Assembly: GCA_016462625.1 (NCBI GenBank)
Contig: JAEMSV010000087.1
Span: 1 to 15,033 of the forward strand
Source: Solirubrobacteraceae bacterium
GTDB lineage: Bacteria > Actinomycetota > Thermoleophilia > Solirubrobacterales > Solirubrobacteraceae
Direction: 5' to 3'
DNA: 15,033 nucleotides
This document shows, one piece after another, positions 1-8,693 of this stretch. How positions within the stretch are numbered: the stretch's first letter is position 1; each line of letters begins with the position of its first letter. The notes under the pieces were generated by a model. The model searched no databases. It worked only from the letters and a program-made list of their open reading frames with translations, and was not told the DNA's origin. The position numbers and the translations under genes were made by a program.

Positions 1-2277
1 CTGCGGGCCGAGCATGTCGAGCGCTCGCTGCTGCTCGATGCGATCTCCCGCAGCCACGCGCGCGTGGTGGTCGTCAGCGCGCCCGCGGGCTTCGGCAAGA
101 GCACGCTGCTCGCGCAGTGGGCGGGCCGCGCGCCCGACGGGGATCGCGTGGCGTGGGTGTCCGTCGACTGCGACGACGAGGGCCCCCGCTTGTGGCTGGC
201 CGTTCTCGCGGCGCTGCAGCCGATCGTCGGCGATGCGCTGAACGATGCGGTCGACGCCGCCGAGGCGCCCGACGCCAACCTGCGCGAGAGCGTGCTGATC
301 GCGCTGCTCGACGCGCTGGCCGAGACCGACGCGCCCGTCACGCTGGTCCTCGACGATCTGCATCTGGCGCTGAGCGACCCGAGCACACGCGAGAGCGTCG
401 ATTGGTTCCTGGCCCGCCTCCCGCGAGCGCACGGGGTCATGATCGCCACCCGGCGCGATCCGGGACTCGACGCGCTCACGCGCATGCGGGTCCAGGGTGA
501 GGCGCTCGACGTGCGGGCCGACGACCTGCGGTTCGACCCGGAGGAGACGACGCGCTTCCTGACCGACGCGCTCGGGCTGGCCATCGAGCCCGAGCAGGTC
601 GTCGCGCTGGAGCAGCGGACCGAGGGCTGGCCGGCGGCGCTGTACCTCACGGCGCTGCGGCTGCGCCTCGGGCACGAGCCTGCGGAGGTCGTCGAGCAGC
701 TGCGGGCCTCCGACGAGGACCTGATCGGCGCGCTCACCGATGAGGTGCTGCACTCCTCGCCCGAGCACGAGCGGCGGTTCATCCTCGAGACCAGCGTCCT
801 GGATCGGTTCAACGCCGACCTCTGCGTCCGGCTCCTCGGCGACGAGCCGGCGACCCGTGAGGCGTTCACCAGCCTGACCCGCTCGAGCCTGCTCCTGAGT
901 CCGCTCGACCGCTCCCGGACGTGGTTCCGCTGCCACCACCTGCTGCGCGACGTGCTTCGCAACCGCCTGCTCGCGAGTGATCCCCAGCGGGCGCGCGAGC
1001 TGCACGTCCGCGCGGGGAGCTGGTTCGAGACCGAGGGCGGCGAGGGCGAGCTCGTCGAAGCGATGCACCACTACCTCGCCGCGCGCGACTGGGACCTCGC
1101 CGCCGAGCTGCTCGCCTGCCACAGCATCCGCTTCGTGCAGTCCGGGGCGCTCGGCGGGCGCGCCCGCGAGTGGCTCGCGCAGTTCCCTGCGGAGGTCGTG
1201 GGCGCCGATGCGCGGCTGTGTTACGTCAGCGCGCTCCTCGCGGCGCTGGACGGCGACCGCGATCGCCGCGACGGATGGCTCGCCACGGGGGAGAGCGCGG
1301 GCTGGGAGGGGCCGATGCCCGATGGCACGGCGTCGTACGAGTTGGCCGCCCTCTGCCTCACTGCGATGACCTGCTTCGACGATCTCGGTGGCGCCGTCGT
1401 GGCCGCGCGCCAGGCGCTCGAGGTGCTCCCGCGCGGCGCGCCCGCACGGGCCGCGGTGGAGGCCCTCACCGCCTGGCACCTGCACCTCCTGGGCGATGAC
1501 GAGGACGCCGAGCGACTCGCGCATCACGCGCTCGCCGAGCAGGTGCACCTCCCGTCGGCGGGGCTCCCGCTGGTCGCCTATCTGCCACGGGCCGTGCTCG
1601 GCCTCGCGGCGCTGCGCCGCGGCGATGTCGCAGAGGCGCGGACCATGGTCGGTGCGGCGGTCGCCGAGCGCGATGGCGGGCCGCTGCGGTCCTCGCCGCA
1701 CGCGCTTCCCGTCACCTGTGCACGGGCCCGGCTGCTGACCGAAACCGGCCGGCCGGCCGAGGCGGTGCTCGCGTGCCGGGCCGGGGTGGATCTCGCCCGC
1801 GGATGGCGTGACTCGTCGCTGATGGTTCCCGCGGTGCTGGTCGAGCTGGCCCGGGCGCACGCGGCGCTCGACGAGCCCGACGCCGCGCAGGCCACGGCGG
1901 ATGCCGCACGCGAGCGGATCGCCGGCGCGCGCGACGCCGGGGCGCTGCCCGCCGCGATCGACGCGATCGCGGGCGCCGGGCCGCGCACTCCCGCGCGCGC
2001 CCGCCGTGTCCCGCGCGACACCGCCGGCTCGCCCGACGAGCTGAGCGTCCGCGAGGTCGAGGTCCTCATCGCGCTCTCCGGCGACGGCAGTCTCCGCCAG
2101 GTCGCTGACCACCTCTTCATCAGCCGCAACACCATCAAGACCCACACACGTGCGCTCTACGCGAAGCTCGGCGTGGCGTCCCGGGAGGAGGCGGTCCTGC
2201 GCGGCCGCGAGCTCGGGCTGCTCGCCGGCATGACGGACCGTGACGTGCCACTGACCGTCAGGGAGGACCGCCGATGA
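1..2277 (+). CDS. LuxR-family, MalT-like ATP-dependent transcriptional regulator (5' end missing)
   Basis: Large STAND/LAL-type regulator, expected to switch between ADP- and ATP-bound states on inducer binding and to bind DNA through a C-terminal LuxR helix-turn-helix. The frame is open to position 1, and the residues before the Walker motif (an LRAEHVERSLLLDA-like segment) look like the usual start of these ATPases, so only a short N-terminus is probably missing. The visible part is 758 residues. Walker A is APAGFGKST at visible residues 27-35, and Walker B is VTLVLDDLH with D118/D119. A long alpha-helical, TPR/MalT-like middle follows. The LuxR HTH is at about residues 681-740 (LSVREVEVL ... 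SRNTIKTHTRALYAKLGV). A GTG at 64 would start inside the conserved ATPase core and is not the true start. The stop overlaps the next gene's ATG (ATGA). There is no receiver domain, so its signal is probably a ligand or protein. The target genes are not visible. Confidence 0.9.
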   Translation: MRAEHVERSLLLDAISRSHARVVVVSAPAGFGKSTLLAQWAGRAPDGDRVAWVSVDCDDEGPRLWLAVLAALQPIVGDALNDAVDAAEAPDANLRESVLIALLDALAETDAPVTLVLDDLHLALSDPSTRESVDWFLARLPRAHGVMIATRRDPGLDALTRMRVQGEALDVRADDLRFDPEETTRFLTDALGLAIEPEQVVALEQRTEGWPAALYLTALRLRLGHEPAEVVEQLRASDEDLIGALTDEVLHSSPEHERRFILETSVLDRFNADLCVRLLGDEPATREAFTSLTRSSLLLSPLDRSRTWFRCHHLLRDVLRNRLLASDPQRARELHVRAGSWFETEGGEGELVEAMHHYLAARDWDLAAELLACHSIRFVQSGALGGRAREWLAQFPAEVVGADARLCYVSALLAALDGDRDRRDGWLATGESAGWEGPMPDGTASYELAALCLTAMTCFDDLGGAVVAARQALEVLPRGAPARAAVEALTAWHLHLLGDDEDAERLAHHALAEQVHLPSAGLPLVAYLPRAVLGLAALRRGDVAEARTMVGAAVAERDGGPLRSSPHALPVTCARARLLTETGRPAEAVLACRAGVDLARGWRDSSLMVPAVLVELARAHAALDEPDAAQATADAARERIAGARDAGALPAAIDAIAGAGPRTPARARRVPRDTAGSPDELSVREVEVLIALSGDGSLRQVADHLFISRNTIKTHTRALYAKLGVASREEAVLRGRELGLLAGMTDRDVPLTVREDRR
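2261..2266 (+). promoter_or_regulatory. Shine-Dalgarno of the receiver-EAL gene
   Basis: GGGAGG lies 7 nt before the ATG at 2274, inside the last codons of the LuxR-type regulator. It fixes the start of the next gene and supports coupled re-initiation at the ATGA overlap. Confidence 0.7.
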
Positions 2278-3461
2278 CACTCGCCGACTGCACCGTGATG
2301 GTGGTGGAGGACCACGAGTTCCAGCGTCGCACGATGCTGCAGATCCTCGCGAACCTGGGGGCGGGTCACCTCCTCGAGGCCGAGGACGGCGAGCAGGCGC
2401 TCGCGCTGCTCGCCGGGCACCCGAAGCCCGACGTCGTGGTCGTCGACCTCGACATGCCCGGGATGGACGGGGTCGAGTTCCTGCGCCACATGGCCGAGCG
2501 GAGCCTCGACACCGCGATCGTGATCGCGAGCGGACTCGACGACGGCGTGCTGCGCGCCGCCGAGTCGACCGCGCGGGCGTACGGGCTCGAGGTTCTCGGC
2601 GCCGTCCCCAAGCCGCTGACCGCGCGGCGGCTGCTCGAGGTCGTCGGCCTGCATCGCCCGCGGGTCCCGAAGCCCGGCGCCGATGCCGGAGGGGCGGCGA
2701 CGAACGCGTGGCTGACCGCGCTGCGGGCCGAGGAGATCACCGTCGCGCTGCTGCCCCGAGTCGACCTGCTGACCGGCCGGCCGGCCGGGTTGCAGGCCCG
2801 GGCGTGGCGCGGCGACAACGGGCACGGCCCGGTCGACGCCGCGACCGACCTGTCGGCCAGCGCGTCGCCCGAGGTGGCGGCCGGCATCGCCGAGCTGGTC
2901 CTCGACGTCGCGTGTGAGGCACTGCGCGAGCTCGACGGCGCCGCCCTCGGGCTCGACGCGACGATCGTCATCCCGCCCGCCGCGTGCTCCGACCTGACGC
3001 TGTCCGACCGCCTGGCGAGCCGCGCGCAGGCCGCGGGCGTGCACCCGCGGCGCCTGTGCGTCGCGTTGCCGCGCGAGCCGGCGCTCCCGGTCACCGCCGC
3101 GCAGCTCGACGTCCTGACCCGGCTGCGCGTGCGGGGCTTCGGCCTGGGCGTCGACGGATTCGCCACGGGGGAGGCGACGCTGGGCGGTCCGGACGGGCTG
3201 CCGCTCACCGAGGTGATGCTCGCCCGCGACGCGGTCTCGGGCGCGGCAGACCCCGGCGCCACCCAGCGAGTCGAGGCGCTCGATGCCACGATCCGCGCGC
3301 TGCGCGAGCAGGGGGTGCGCGTGGTCGCCGACGGCTGCGACGCCGCAGGCGAGCGCGACCTCGTCGCCCAGCTCGGCGCCGACCGCGCGCAGGGGCGCGT
3401 CATCGGCGCGCCGCTGGCGATCGAGCAGCTTGCCGCCTGGGCGGGGGCCGCACCGCGTTGA
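2274..3461 (+). CDS. Response regulator: receiver domain fused to a degenerate EAL domain
   Basis: 395 aa. The N-terminal receiver (about residues 5-125) is complete: acidic pair E12/D13, phosphoacceptor D58 in VVDLDMPGMDG, switch residue S86 and K113 in PKP. Residues from about 147 to 390 follow the EAL phosphodiesterase fold, but the catalytic signature is lost: EALLRW reads QARAW (Q174), DDFGTG reads DGFATG (D294, G295), the KID lysine is Met, and AEGVE is ADGCD. QG near the C-terminus is kept. It is therefore unlikely to hydrolyse c-di-GMP. It may act as a phosphorylation-controlled binding or protein-interaction module, compared with active REC-EAL proteins such as RocR. The start is set by a strong Shine-Dalgarno and ATGA overlap with the upstream regulator. 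Its stop overlaps the TTG start of the hybrid kinase (TTGA), so the kinase is the likely phosphodonor. Whether c-di-GMP is still bound cannot be told from the sequence. Confidence 0.88.
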   Translation: MTLADCTVMVVEDHEFQRRTMLQILANLGAGHLLEAEDGEQALALLAGHPKPDVVVVDLDMPGMDGVEFLRHMAERSLDTAIVIASGLDDGVLRAAESTARAYGLEVLGAVPKPLTARRLLEVVGLHRPRVPKPGADAGGAATNAWLTALRAEEITVALLPRVDLLTGRPAGLQARAWRGDNGHGPVDAATDLSASASPEVAAGIAELVLDVACEALRELDGAALGLDATIVIPPAACSDLTLSDRLASRAQAAGVHPRRLCVALPREPALPVTAAQLDVLTRLRVRGFGLGVDGFATGEATLGGPDGLPLTEVMLARDAVSGAADPGATQRVEALDATIRALREQGVRVVADGCDAAGERDLVAQLGADRAQGRVIGAPLAIEQLAAWAGAAPR

Positions 3462-6379
3462 GCGCAGGACCGCGCCGCGCGCCGTCCATCCGCCAGCTCC
3501 TGGCGGGCCTGCTCGTCGTCGTCCTCGTGCTCTCCGCGCTGCTCTCGGTGGTCACGGTCCTCCAGGTCCGGACCGCCACGGACCGCACCGACGCGGAGCG
3601 TCAGCGCGTCGTCTCCTTCCGGCTCTCCGACCAGATGCGCCAGACGTCGAACGACCTCACACGCATGGTCCGGCTCTACGTCATCACCGGCGACCCGGAC
3701 TACCGCAAGTACTACGACGAGATCCTCGACATCCGCGCCGGCGATGCGCCGCGGCCGCGCAACTACGACAGCTCGTTCTGGGACCGCGTGCTCGCCGACC
3801 GCAGCGAGGAGATCGAGACCGGCCCGCCCGCGTCGCTCACGGCGCTGATGCGGGCCGCGCACTTCTCGCCCGAGGAGTTCGCGGCGCTGAACGCATCGCT
3901 CCGCGCCTCGAACTTCCTCGCCGAGCGCGAGCTGAAGGTCATGGACCAGGTCGCGCCGCGGATCGCGGCCGGGGTCGACGACCGGTACCTGGAGGACGTC
4001 GCCGAGCAGCACGACCTCCTGGTCGACGACGAATACCACCGCCAGAAGGGCGTGATCATGACGGCGATCGACCGCTTCACGGCGATCGTCGACGCCCGAA
4101 CCGCCCGCCGTTCCGCTCAGCTGCAGTCGCGCACCGACCGCCTGCTCATCGCGCAGACCGCGATCCTCGTCTTGCTGGTGGGGACGCTGCTGGCGTCGCT
4201 CCTCGTGGCTCGGCGCTCGATCGTCCGCCCGCTCTCCCGGCTCGCCGACGTGACCCAGCGGATCACGCGCGGGGACTGGTCCCAGCGCGCGCGGCCCGCC
4301 GGCGTCCAGGAGCTGGCGCAGCTCGCGGGAGACTTCAACGAGATGGCCGACACGGTCGAGCGCGACCTCGCGGGACGGCGCCGGGCCGAGCGCGAGGCGC
4401 GCGAGGCCGAGAACCGGCTGCAGACGATCGCCGACCGCGTGCCGGGGGCGGTGTTCCAGTTCCACGTCGACCGCGACGGCGCCTTCAGCGTGCGGTTCGC
4501 CAGCCGGCACGGGAGCATCCACCGCGTCGACGGCAACCAGGACGTCGACTTCCCCGGCATGGCGCGGGCGGTGCTGCCCGAGGACCGCGGCGGCTGGCTG
4601 GACTCGATGCTGAGCGCCGCGCGGGCGGGCGGCTCGTGGCAGCGGGAGTACCGGATCCACGACGCCGACGGCGACATCGCGTGGATGCAGGGCCAGGCGC
4701 TGGCGCTGCGCAACCCCGACGGATCGGCCGAGCTCTACGGCTACGTGGCCGACGTCACCGAGCGGAAGGTGCTCGAGGAGAACCTCCGCCGCGCGCGCGA
4801 GGACGCCGAGGCCGCGGACCGCGCGAAGTCGGCCTTCCTCGCGATGATGAGCCACGAGCTGCGCACCCCGCTCGTGGCGGTCACCGGCACGTTGGAGATT
4901 CTCGCCATCAGCGAGCTCGACGGCCGCCAGCGCGAGCTCGTCGATGTCGCGATGGGCTCGGCCCGCGCGCTGATGTCGGTGATCGGCGACGTCCTGGACT
5001 TCTCGAAGATCGAAGCGGGGTTCCTGGACCTCACGCCGGTCACGGTGGCGGTGGGGCCGCTCGTGGAGGACGTCGCGACCCAGTACCGCCACGTGGCCGC
5101 GACCCGCGGGCTGGCGCTCAGCGCGTCGATCGACGACCGGTTGGCGCCGGCGCACCGGGTCGACCCGGCCCGGCTGCGTCAGGTGCTCGGCAACCTGATC
5201 GGCAACGCGCTGAAGTTCACGCGCGAGGGCGGGGTCGAGCTGGCCGTCGAAGTCGTCGACGGCGCCCCGGGGGCGGACCCGCAGCGGGTCGTCTTCGAGG
5301 TCCGCGACACCGGGATCGGGATCTCCGACGCCGACCAGGCGCGCCTGTTCAAGCCGTTCACGCAGGCCAGCACCGACAACGCGCGCAGCAGCGAGGGCAC
5401 CGGGCTCGGCCTGGCGATCGTCCGGCAGCTCGTCGAGGCGATGGGCGGCGTGGTGACCCTGCGCAGCGCGCTGGGCCACGGCACGACGGTCCGGGTCGAG
5501 CTGCCGCTGGCGATCGGCTCCGCGGACGAGACCGAGCCCGGGCCCGCGGACGCGCGCCGCGCGTTCGCCGGACGCCGGGCGCTGCCGACCCGCGAGGAGG
5601 CCGAGGCAGAGGGGAGCCTGCTGCTGCTCGTCGAGGACAACCCCGTCAACCGCCAGGTCCTGGCCGGCCAGCTGAGCGCCATCGGCTTCTGCGTCGACGT
5701 CGCCGCCGACGCCGAGGAGGCGCTCGAGACGTTCGCCGCAGGCCGCTACGGGCTCGTGTTCACCGACATCCAGCTTCCGCACGTCGACGGCTACGAGCTC
5801 GCCCGCCGTTTGCGCGCCGCCGAGGAATCCGCCGGGCCGGCTCGAGTCCCGCTGCTCGCGCTGACCGCGAGCGCGCTGCAGGGAGAGCGTGAGCGCTGCC
5901 GCGCCGCCGGGATGGACGACGTCGTCACCAAGCCGACGACGATGGACATCCTCGCCGGCACCCTGCGGCACTACCTGCCGGGCATCGCGTGGCCCGAGGC
6001 GCCCGACGGGCGGGCGGCACCGGCGTCGGCGGCGGCTCGTCCCGCCCTCCCGCCGGCGGTCGACGCGAGCGCGCTGGAGGAGATGGCCGCAGGCGACGAG
6101 GAGCTGGGCGCGCAGATCCTCGCCTCCTACGCCGAATCCGTGCGCGACGACCTGCTCGGGCTGACGGCGGCGCTCGAGCTCGGGGACCGCCCCGACGTGC
6201 GACGCCGCGCCCATCAGATCCTGGGCGCCAGCCGGGTCGTCGGGGCCTGGGCGGTCGCCGAGACGGCTGAGCGCCTCGAGCGGGCCTCCCTCGGTGACGG
6301 CACGGATCAGGAGGATCTCGCCGAGCTGCTGCACGAGCTGCGCAACGCGCTCGTCGCGGTGATGCCCGCCGGGCGCTGA
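3458..6379 (+). CDS. Membrane hybrid sensor histidine kinase (HAMP-PAS-HisKA-HATPase-REC-HPt)
   Basis: 973 aa if started at TTG 3458. That codon overlaps the upstream TGA as TTGA and puts a short basic N-terminus directly before the first membrane helix. The open frame runs back to 2984 but is non-protein-like there and overlaps the receiver-EAL gene. Approximate order: TM1 14-34; extracytoplasmic helical sensor 35-225 containing TRMVRLYVITGDPDY; TM2 230-251; HAMP 252-305; PAS 318-445; HisKA with H466 in SHELRTP; HATPase with N583 (N box), D617 in DTGIGIS and a GTGLGLA G2 box; receiver about 718-840 with D770 in FTDIQLP and a conserved TKP lysine; HPt about 865-970 with H919. The expected relay is H466 to D770 to H919, then an outside receiver, most simply D58 of the preceding gene. 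In the HPt the usual HxxKG reads HQILG, with Lys replaced by Leu. The sensor resembles one common in hybrid kinases and chemoreceptors, but its ligand is unknown. Full tripartite kinases are less common in Gram-positive actinobacteria than in Proteobacteria. Confidence 0.9.
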   Translation: MSAGPRRAPSIRQLLAGLLVVVLVLSALLSVVTVLQVRTATDRTDAERQRVVSFRLSDQMRQTSNDLTRMVRLYVITGDPDYRKYYDEILDIRAGDAPRPRNYDSSFWDRVLADRSEEIETGPPASLTALMRAAHFSPEEFAALNASLRASNFLAERELKVMDQVAPRIAAGVDDRYLEDVAEQHDLLVDDEYHRQKGVIMTAIDRFTAIVDARTARRSAQLQSRTDRLLIAQTAILVLLVGTLLASLLVARRSIVRPLSRLADVTQRITRGDWSQRARPAGVQELAQLAGDFNEMADTVERDLAGRRRAEREAREAENRLQTIADRVPGAVFQFHVDRDGAFSVRFASRHGSIHRVDGNQDVDFPGMARAVLPEDRGGWLDSMLSAARAGGSWQREYRIHDADGDIAWMQGQALALRNPDGSAELYGYVADVTERKVLEENLRRAREDAEAADRAKSAFLAMMSHELRTPLVAVTGTLEILAISELDGRQRELVDVAMGSARALMSVIGDVLDFSKIEAGFLDLTPVTVAVGPLVEDVATQYRHVAATRGLALSASIDDRLAPAHRVDPARLRQVLGNLIGNALKFTREGGVELAVEVVDGAPGADPQRVVFEVRDTGIGISDADQARLFKPFTQASTDNARSSEGTGLGLAIVRQLVEAMGGVVTLRSALGHGTTVRVELPLAIGSADETEPGPADARRAFAGRRALPTREEAEAEGSLLLLVEDNPVNRQVLAGQLSAIGFCVDVAADAEEALETFAAGRYGLVFTDIQLPHVDGYELARRLRAAEESAGPARVPLLALTASALQGERERCRAAGMDDVVTKPTTMDILAGTLRHYLPGIAWPEAPDGRAAPASAAARPALPPAVDASALEEMAAGDEELGAQILASYAESVRDDLLGLTAALELGDRPDVRRRAHQILGASRVVGAWAVAETAERLERASLGDGTDQEDLAELLHELRNALVAVMPAGR

Positions 6380-6428
6380 CCGTTCCGGAAGATCCGCTCT
6401 GGCCCGGGGCCCCCTGGACAGGGATGGC

Positions 6429-6432
6429 GGAG
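6429..6432 (+). promoter_or_regulatory. Possible Shine-Dalgarno for the first dual cyclase
   Basis: GGAG lies 8 nt before ATG 6441 and supports that start. The 61-nt gap between the kinase stop and this ATG (6380-6440) also holds a perfect 8-bp palindrome TTCCGGAA at 6383-6390, but no convincing promoter or terminator. The competing start is ATG 6501, which matches the start of the downstream paralogue but has no well-spaced Shine-Dalgarno. Confidence 0.45.
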
Positions 6433-6440
6433 TGGGACGG

Positions 6441-8693
6441 ATGGCCAGGAGACCGCGCCGGGACTCCACGAAACCGGTCAGAACGCCGACATTCACGGGA
6501 ATGGAAGCGATTCGCCTTCTGTACCGCGACGACGCGGAGCGAGAACGCCTGCTCGATATGGGCGATCGCATGGGCCAGTGGCAGCTGATCGCGTTGTCCG
6601 TCCTGGCGATCCCGGCGATCGTCGCCCTGCCGGTCTACGGCGCGACGTCCATCTGCTTCGTCCTGCTGGCCGCGGTGTTCTTCGCCCTCACAAATCTGCC
6701 CGTGGTCCGTCGCCGCGCCGGGGACTGGGCGGCCTTCGCGGCCTGGGTGATCTCGCAGGCGGCGCTGCTCTGCACGGTGGCCTTCGCCGAGGGCCCAGTG
6801 GTCTACGTCCTGATCGTCCCGATCTTCCCCATGCTCCTGGCCGCGTGCGGGTTCCGGCGCGAGACCGCGTTCGCGGGCGCGGCCGTCACGATCGTGTCGC
6901 TCTCCCTGGTGACGCTGCTGACCCACCACGACGAGATCGCAGCGGTTCCACCCGCACTCTGGGTGCCCGCGCTGCTCGTGGTCGTCATGACCCTGGCCGC
7001 GATGGCGCTCCGCGACGCGGACATGGTCAACCGCGACGACGTCGTGGTCGACGAGCTGACGGGGCTGCTGAACCGTGCTGCGCTGCAGGCGCGGGCGGCC
7101 GAGCTGGCCCACCAGATGGCCACCGGGCAGGAGCGCGTCGCGATCGTGGTCGCCGACGTTGACCACTTCAAGGCGATCAACGACGAGTTCGGCCACGGCG
7201 TGGGCGACGACGTGCTGGTTGGCGTCGCCGAGCGGCTGGCCGAGGCGGCGGGAGCGACGGCGGTCTTCCGCTTCGGTGGCGAGGAGTTCGTCGCCCTCGT
7301 CGAGGGCGCGGACGAGACGGTGGCGCACGCCCTGGCGGAGAAGATGCGCGACGTGATCTCCGCTCGGAAGATCGACGGGATCCGGCTCACGGCGTCCTTC
7401 GGCGTGGCGGCGACCACCCCGGGCGAGGCCTTCGACTACCGGCGGCTGTTCACTGCGGCCGACACCGCGCTGTACCTGGCCAAGGCGCAGGGACGCGATC
7501 GCACCTGCGTGGCGGGGGCCACGACCGACGCCGCCGTCCACGAGCTTCGCGGCACGGTGACCCCGGCGCGTGACCGGACCACCGAACCCGCTGCGGCCGA
7601 TCGGGCCGATGCGCGGCGACGGGACCACCGCGAGGGCAACTGGCTGATGCGCGACGCGGTCGAGCGCGCCCACCTCGTGGACATCACGATCAGGACGATG
7701 TCCTACAACAAGATCACGAGCACGCTCGTGCTCGTCGCGATCCTGTCGATGGTCCCGTGGGTCGGGTGGGAGCTGCTGGTCCCGGTGTTCGCCAGCGGGC
7801 TGATCGTCGAGGTCCTCACCCGGATCACGATCGAGCGCGAGCGGCCGGAGTGGGGCTTCATGAGCGCGTTCATCCTCCTGCAGATCGGTGCGGCGGTCGC
7901 CGTGCTCGTCACCGGTCCGGAGATCCTCTTCGCCCTGCCGATCTTCGCCATCGCGATGTTCGGGTGCGGGGCGTCGCTGCCGGTGCGCGGCTCGGCGATC
8001 CTCGTGGTCACGGGCGCCACGACGATGGCCGCGGCGGCGCTCACCGTCGGCGGCCCGGAGATCTCGGCGAACCCCACGATCCTCGTCCTGCCGCTCGCGC
8101 TGATGGTGTCGCTGACGATCGTCGGATGGGCGATGGGCGCGCTCGTGTTCGAGCTCCGCGTCGCCGCGATCAGCGACGATCTCACCGGTGCCCTGAACCG
8201 TGCCGGCCTCGACGCCCGGGTTCCGGAGCTGACGTACCGCGTCGCCGCGACCGGGGAGCCCGTTGCCGTGCTGGTCGCGGACCTGGACCACTTCAAGCAG
8301 ATCAACGACCAGCTCGGGCACGAGGGTGGCGACCGGGTCCTCGCGGAGGTCACGGGGCGCATGCGGTCCGAGCTGCGGACGTTCGACTCGATCTATCGCA
8401 TCGGTGGCGAGGAGTTCGTCATCCTGCTGCCCGGCGCCGACATGGCGACCGCGGCCCGGGTCGCGGAGCGGATCCGCCGCGCGGTCGCGCGGCGGCCCAT
8501 CGCCGAGGTCGACGTGCGGGTATCGCTGGGCGTGGCGGGGACGCCCGCCGGCGCGCCGTTCGCCTACGACGACGTCTTCGCGCAGGCCGACGCCGCGCTG
8601 CTGCGGGCCAAGCGCGAGGGGCGCGACCGGGTGGTCCTGGCCGAGCCCGGCCAGGTGGGCACGGACGAGGAGCTCCTCGGCCTCGTCGGCTGA
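6441..8693 (+). CDS. Membrane diguanylate cyclase with two TM-GGEEF modules (first paralogue)
   Basis: 750 aa from ATG 6441; 730 aa if the start is ATG 6501, where the paralogue begins (MEAIRLLYRD versus MDASRVLYRD). Each half has about six hydrophobic segments followed by a GGDEF-type cyclase, giving about 12 membrane helices. The N-terminal cyclase (about residues 204-357) has DELTGLLNR, the metal-binding ADVDHFKAIND and the active-site GGEEF at 279-283. The C-terminal cyclase (about 579-735) has DDLTGALNR, ADLDHFKQIND and GGEEF at 655-659. Both look active and should make c-di-GMP from two GTP at the inner membrane face. Only the C-terminal domain has a product-inhibition I-site, RTFD at 646-649, five residues before GGEEF; the N-terminal equivalent reads AGAT. 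The membrane modules are probably sensory (MASE-like), but I cannot assign a named family. A poorly conserved hydrophilic linker of roughly 45 residues joins the halves. The next gene, 19 nt downstream, is a paralogue. Confidence 0.9.
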   Translation: MARRPRRDSTKPVRTPTFTGMEAIRLLYRDDAERERLLDMGDRMGQWQLIALSVLAIPAIVALPVYGATSICFVLLAAVFFALTNLPVVRRRAGDWAAFAAWVISQAALLCTVAFAEGPVVYVLIVPIFPMLLAACGFRRETAFAGAAVTIVSLSLVTLLTHHDEIAAVPPALWVPALLVVVMTLAAMALRDADMVNRDDVVVDELTGLLNRAALQARAAELAHQMATGQERVAIVVADVDHFKAINDEFGHGVGDDVLVGVAERLAEAAGATAVFRFGGEEFVALVEGADETVAHALAEKMRDVISARKIDGIRLTASFGVAATTPGEAFDYRRLFTAADTALYLAKAQGRDRTCVAGATTDAAVHELRGTVTPARDRTTEPAAADRADARRRDHREGNWLMRDAVERAHLVDITIRTMSYNKITSTLVLVAILSMVPWVGWELLVPVFASGLIVEVLTRITIERERPEWGFMSAFILLQIGAAVAVLVTGPEILFALPIFAIAMFGCGASLPVRGSAILVVTGATTMAAAALTVGGPEISANPTILVLPLALMVSLTIVGWAMGALVFELRVAAISDDLTGALNRAGLDARVPELTYRVAATGEPVAVLVADLDHFKQINDQLGHEGGDRVLAEVTGRMRSELRTFDSIYRIGGEEFVILLPGADMATAARVAERIRRAVARRPIAEVDVRVSLGVAGTPAGAPFAYDDVFAQADAALLRAKREGRDRVVLAEPGQVGTDEELLGLVG

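Noticed and set aside
64..66. GTG as the start of the LuxR/MalT-like regulator
   Set aside because: It would begin inside the strand leading into Walker A, and the frame upstream to position 1 continues family-like sequence. The gene is cut by the window edge.
2773..2788. CCGGCCGGCCGGCCGG, a 16-bp self-complementary run; a similar run occurs near 1745-1760
   Set aside because: Both lie within conserved coding frames and encode similar Gly-Arg-Pro-Ala stretches. They are explained by GC-rich codon choice, not by an operator or terminator.
6400..6416. GGCCC/GGGCC-type symmetry after the kinase stop, considered as a terminator
   Set aside because: The arms leave almost no loop and no T-run follows, and the next gene continues in the same direction.
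2366..6571. Very long open frame on the minus strand (about 1400 codons) opposite the kinase and receiver-EAL genes
   Set aside because: Its product is low-complexity (Arg, Asp, His, Gln rich) with no recognisable domain, and it lies opposite two genes with complete catalytic motifs. It is an effect of high GC content.
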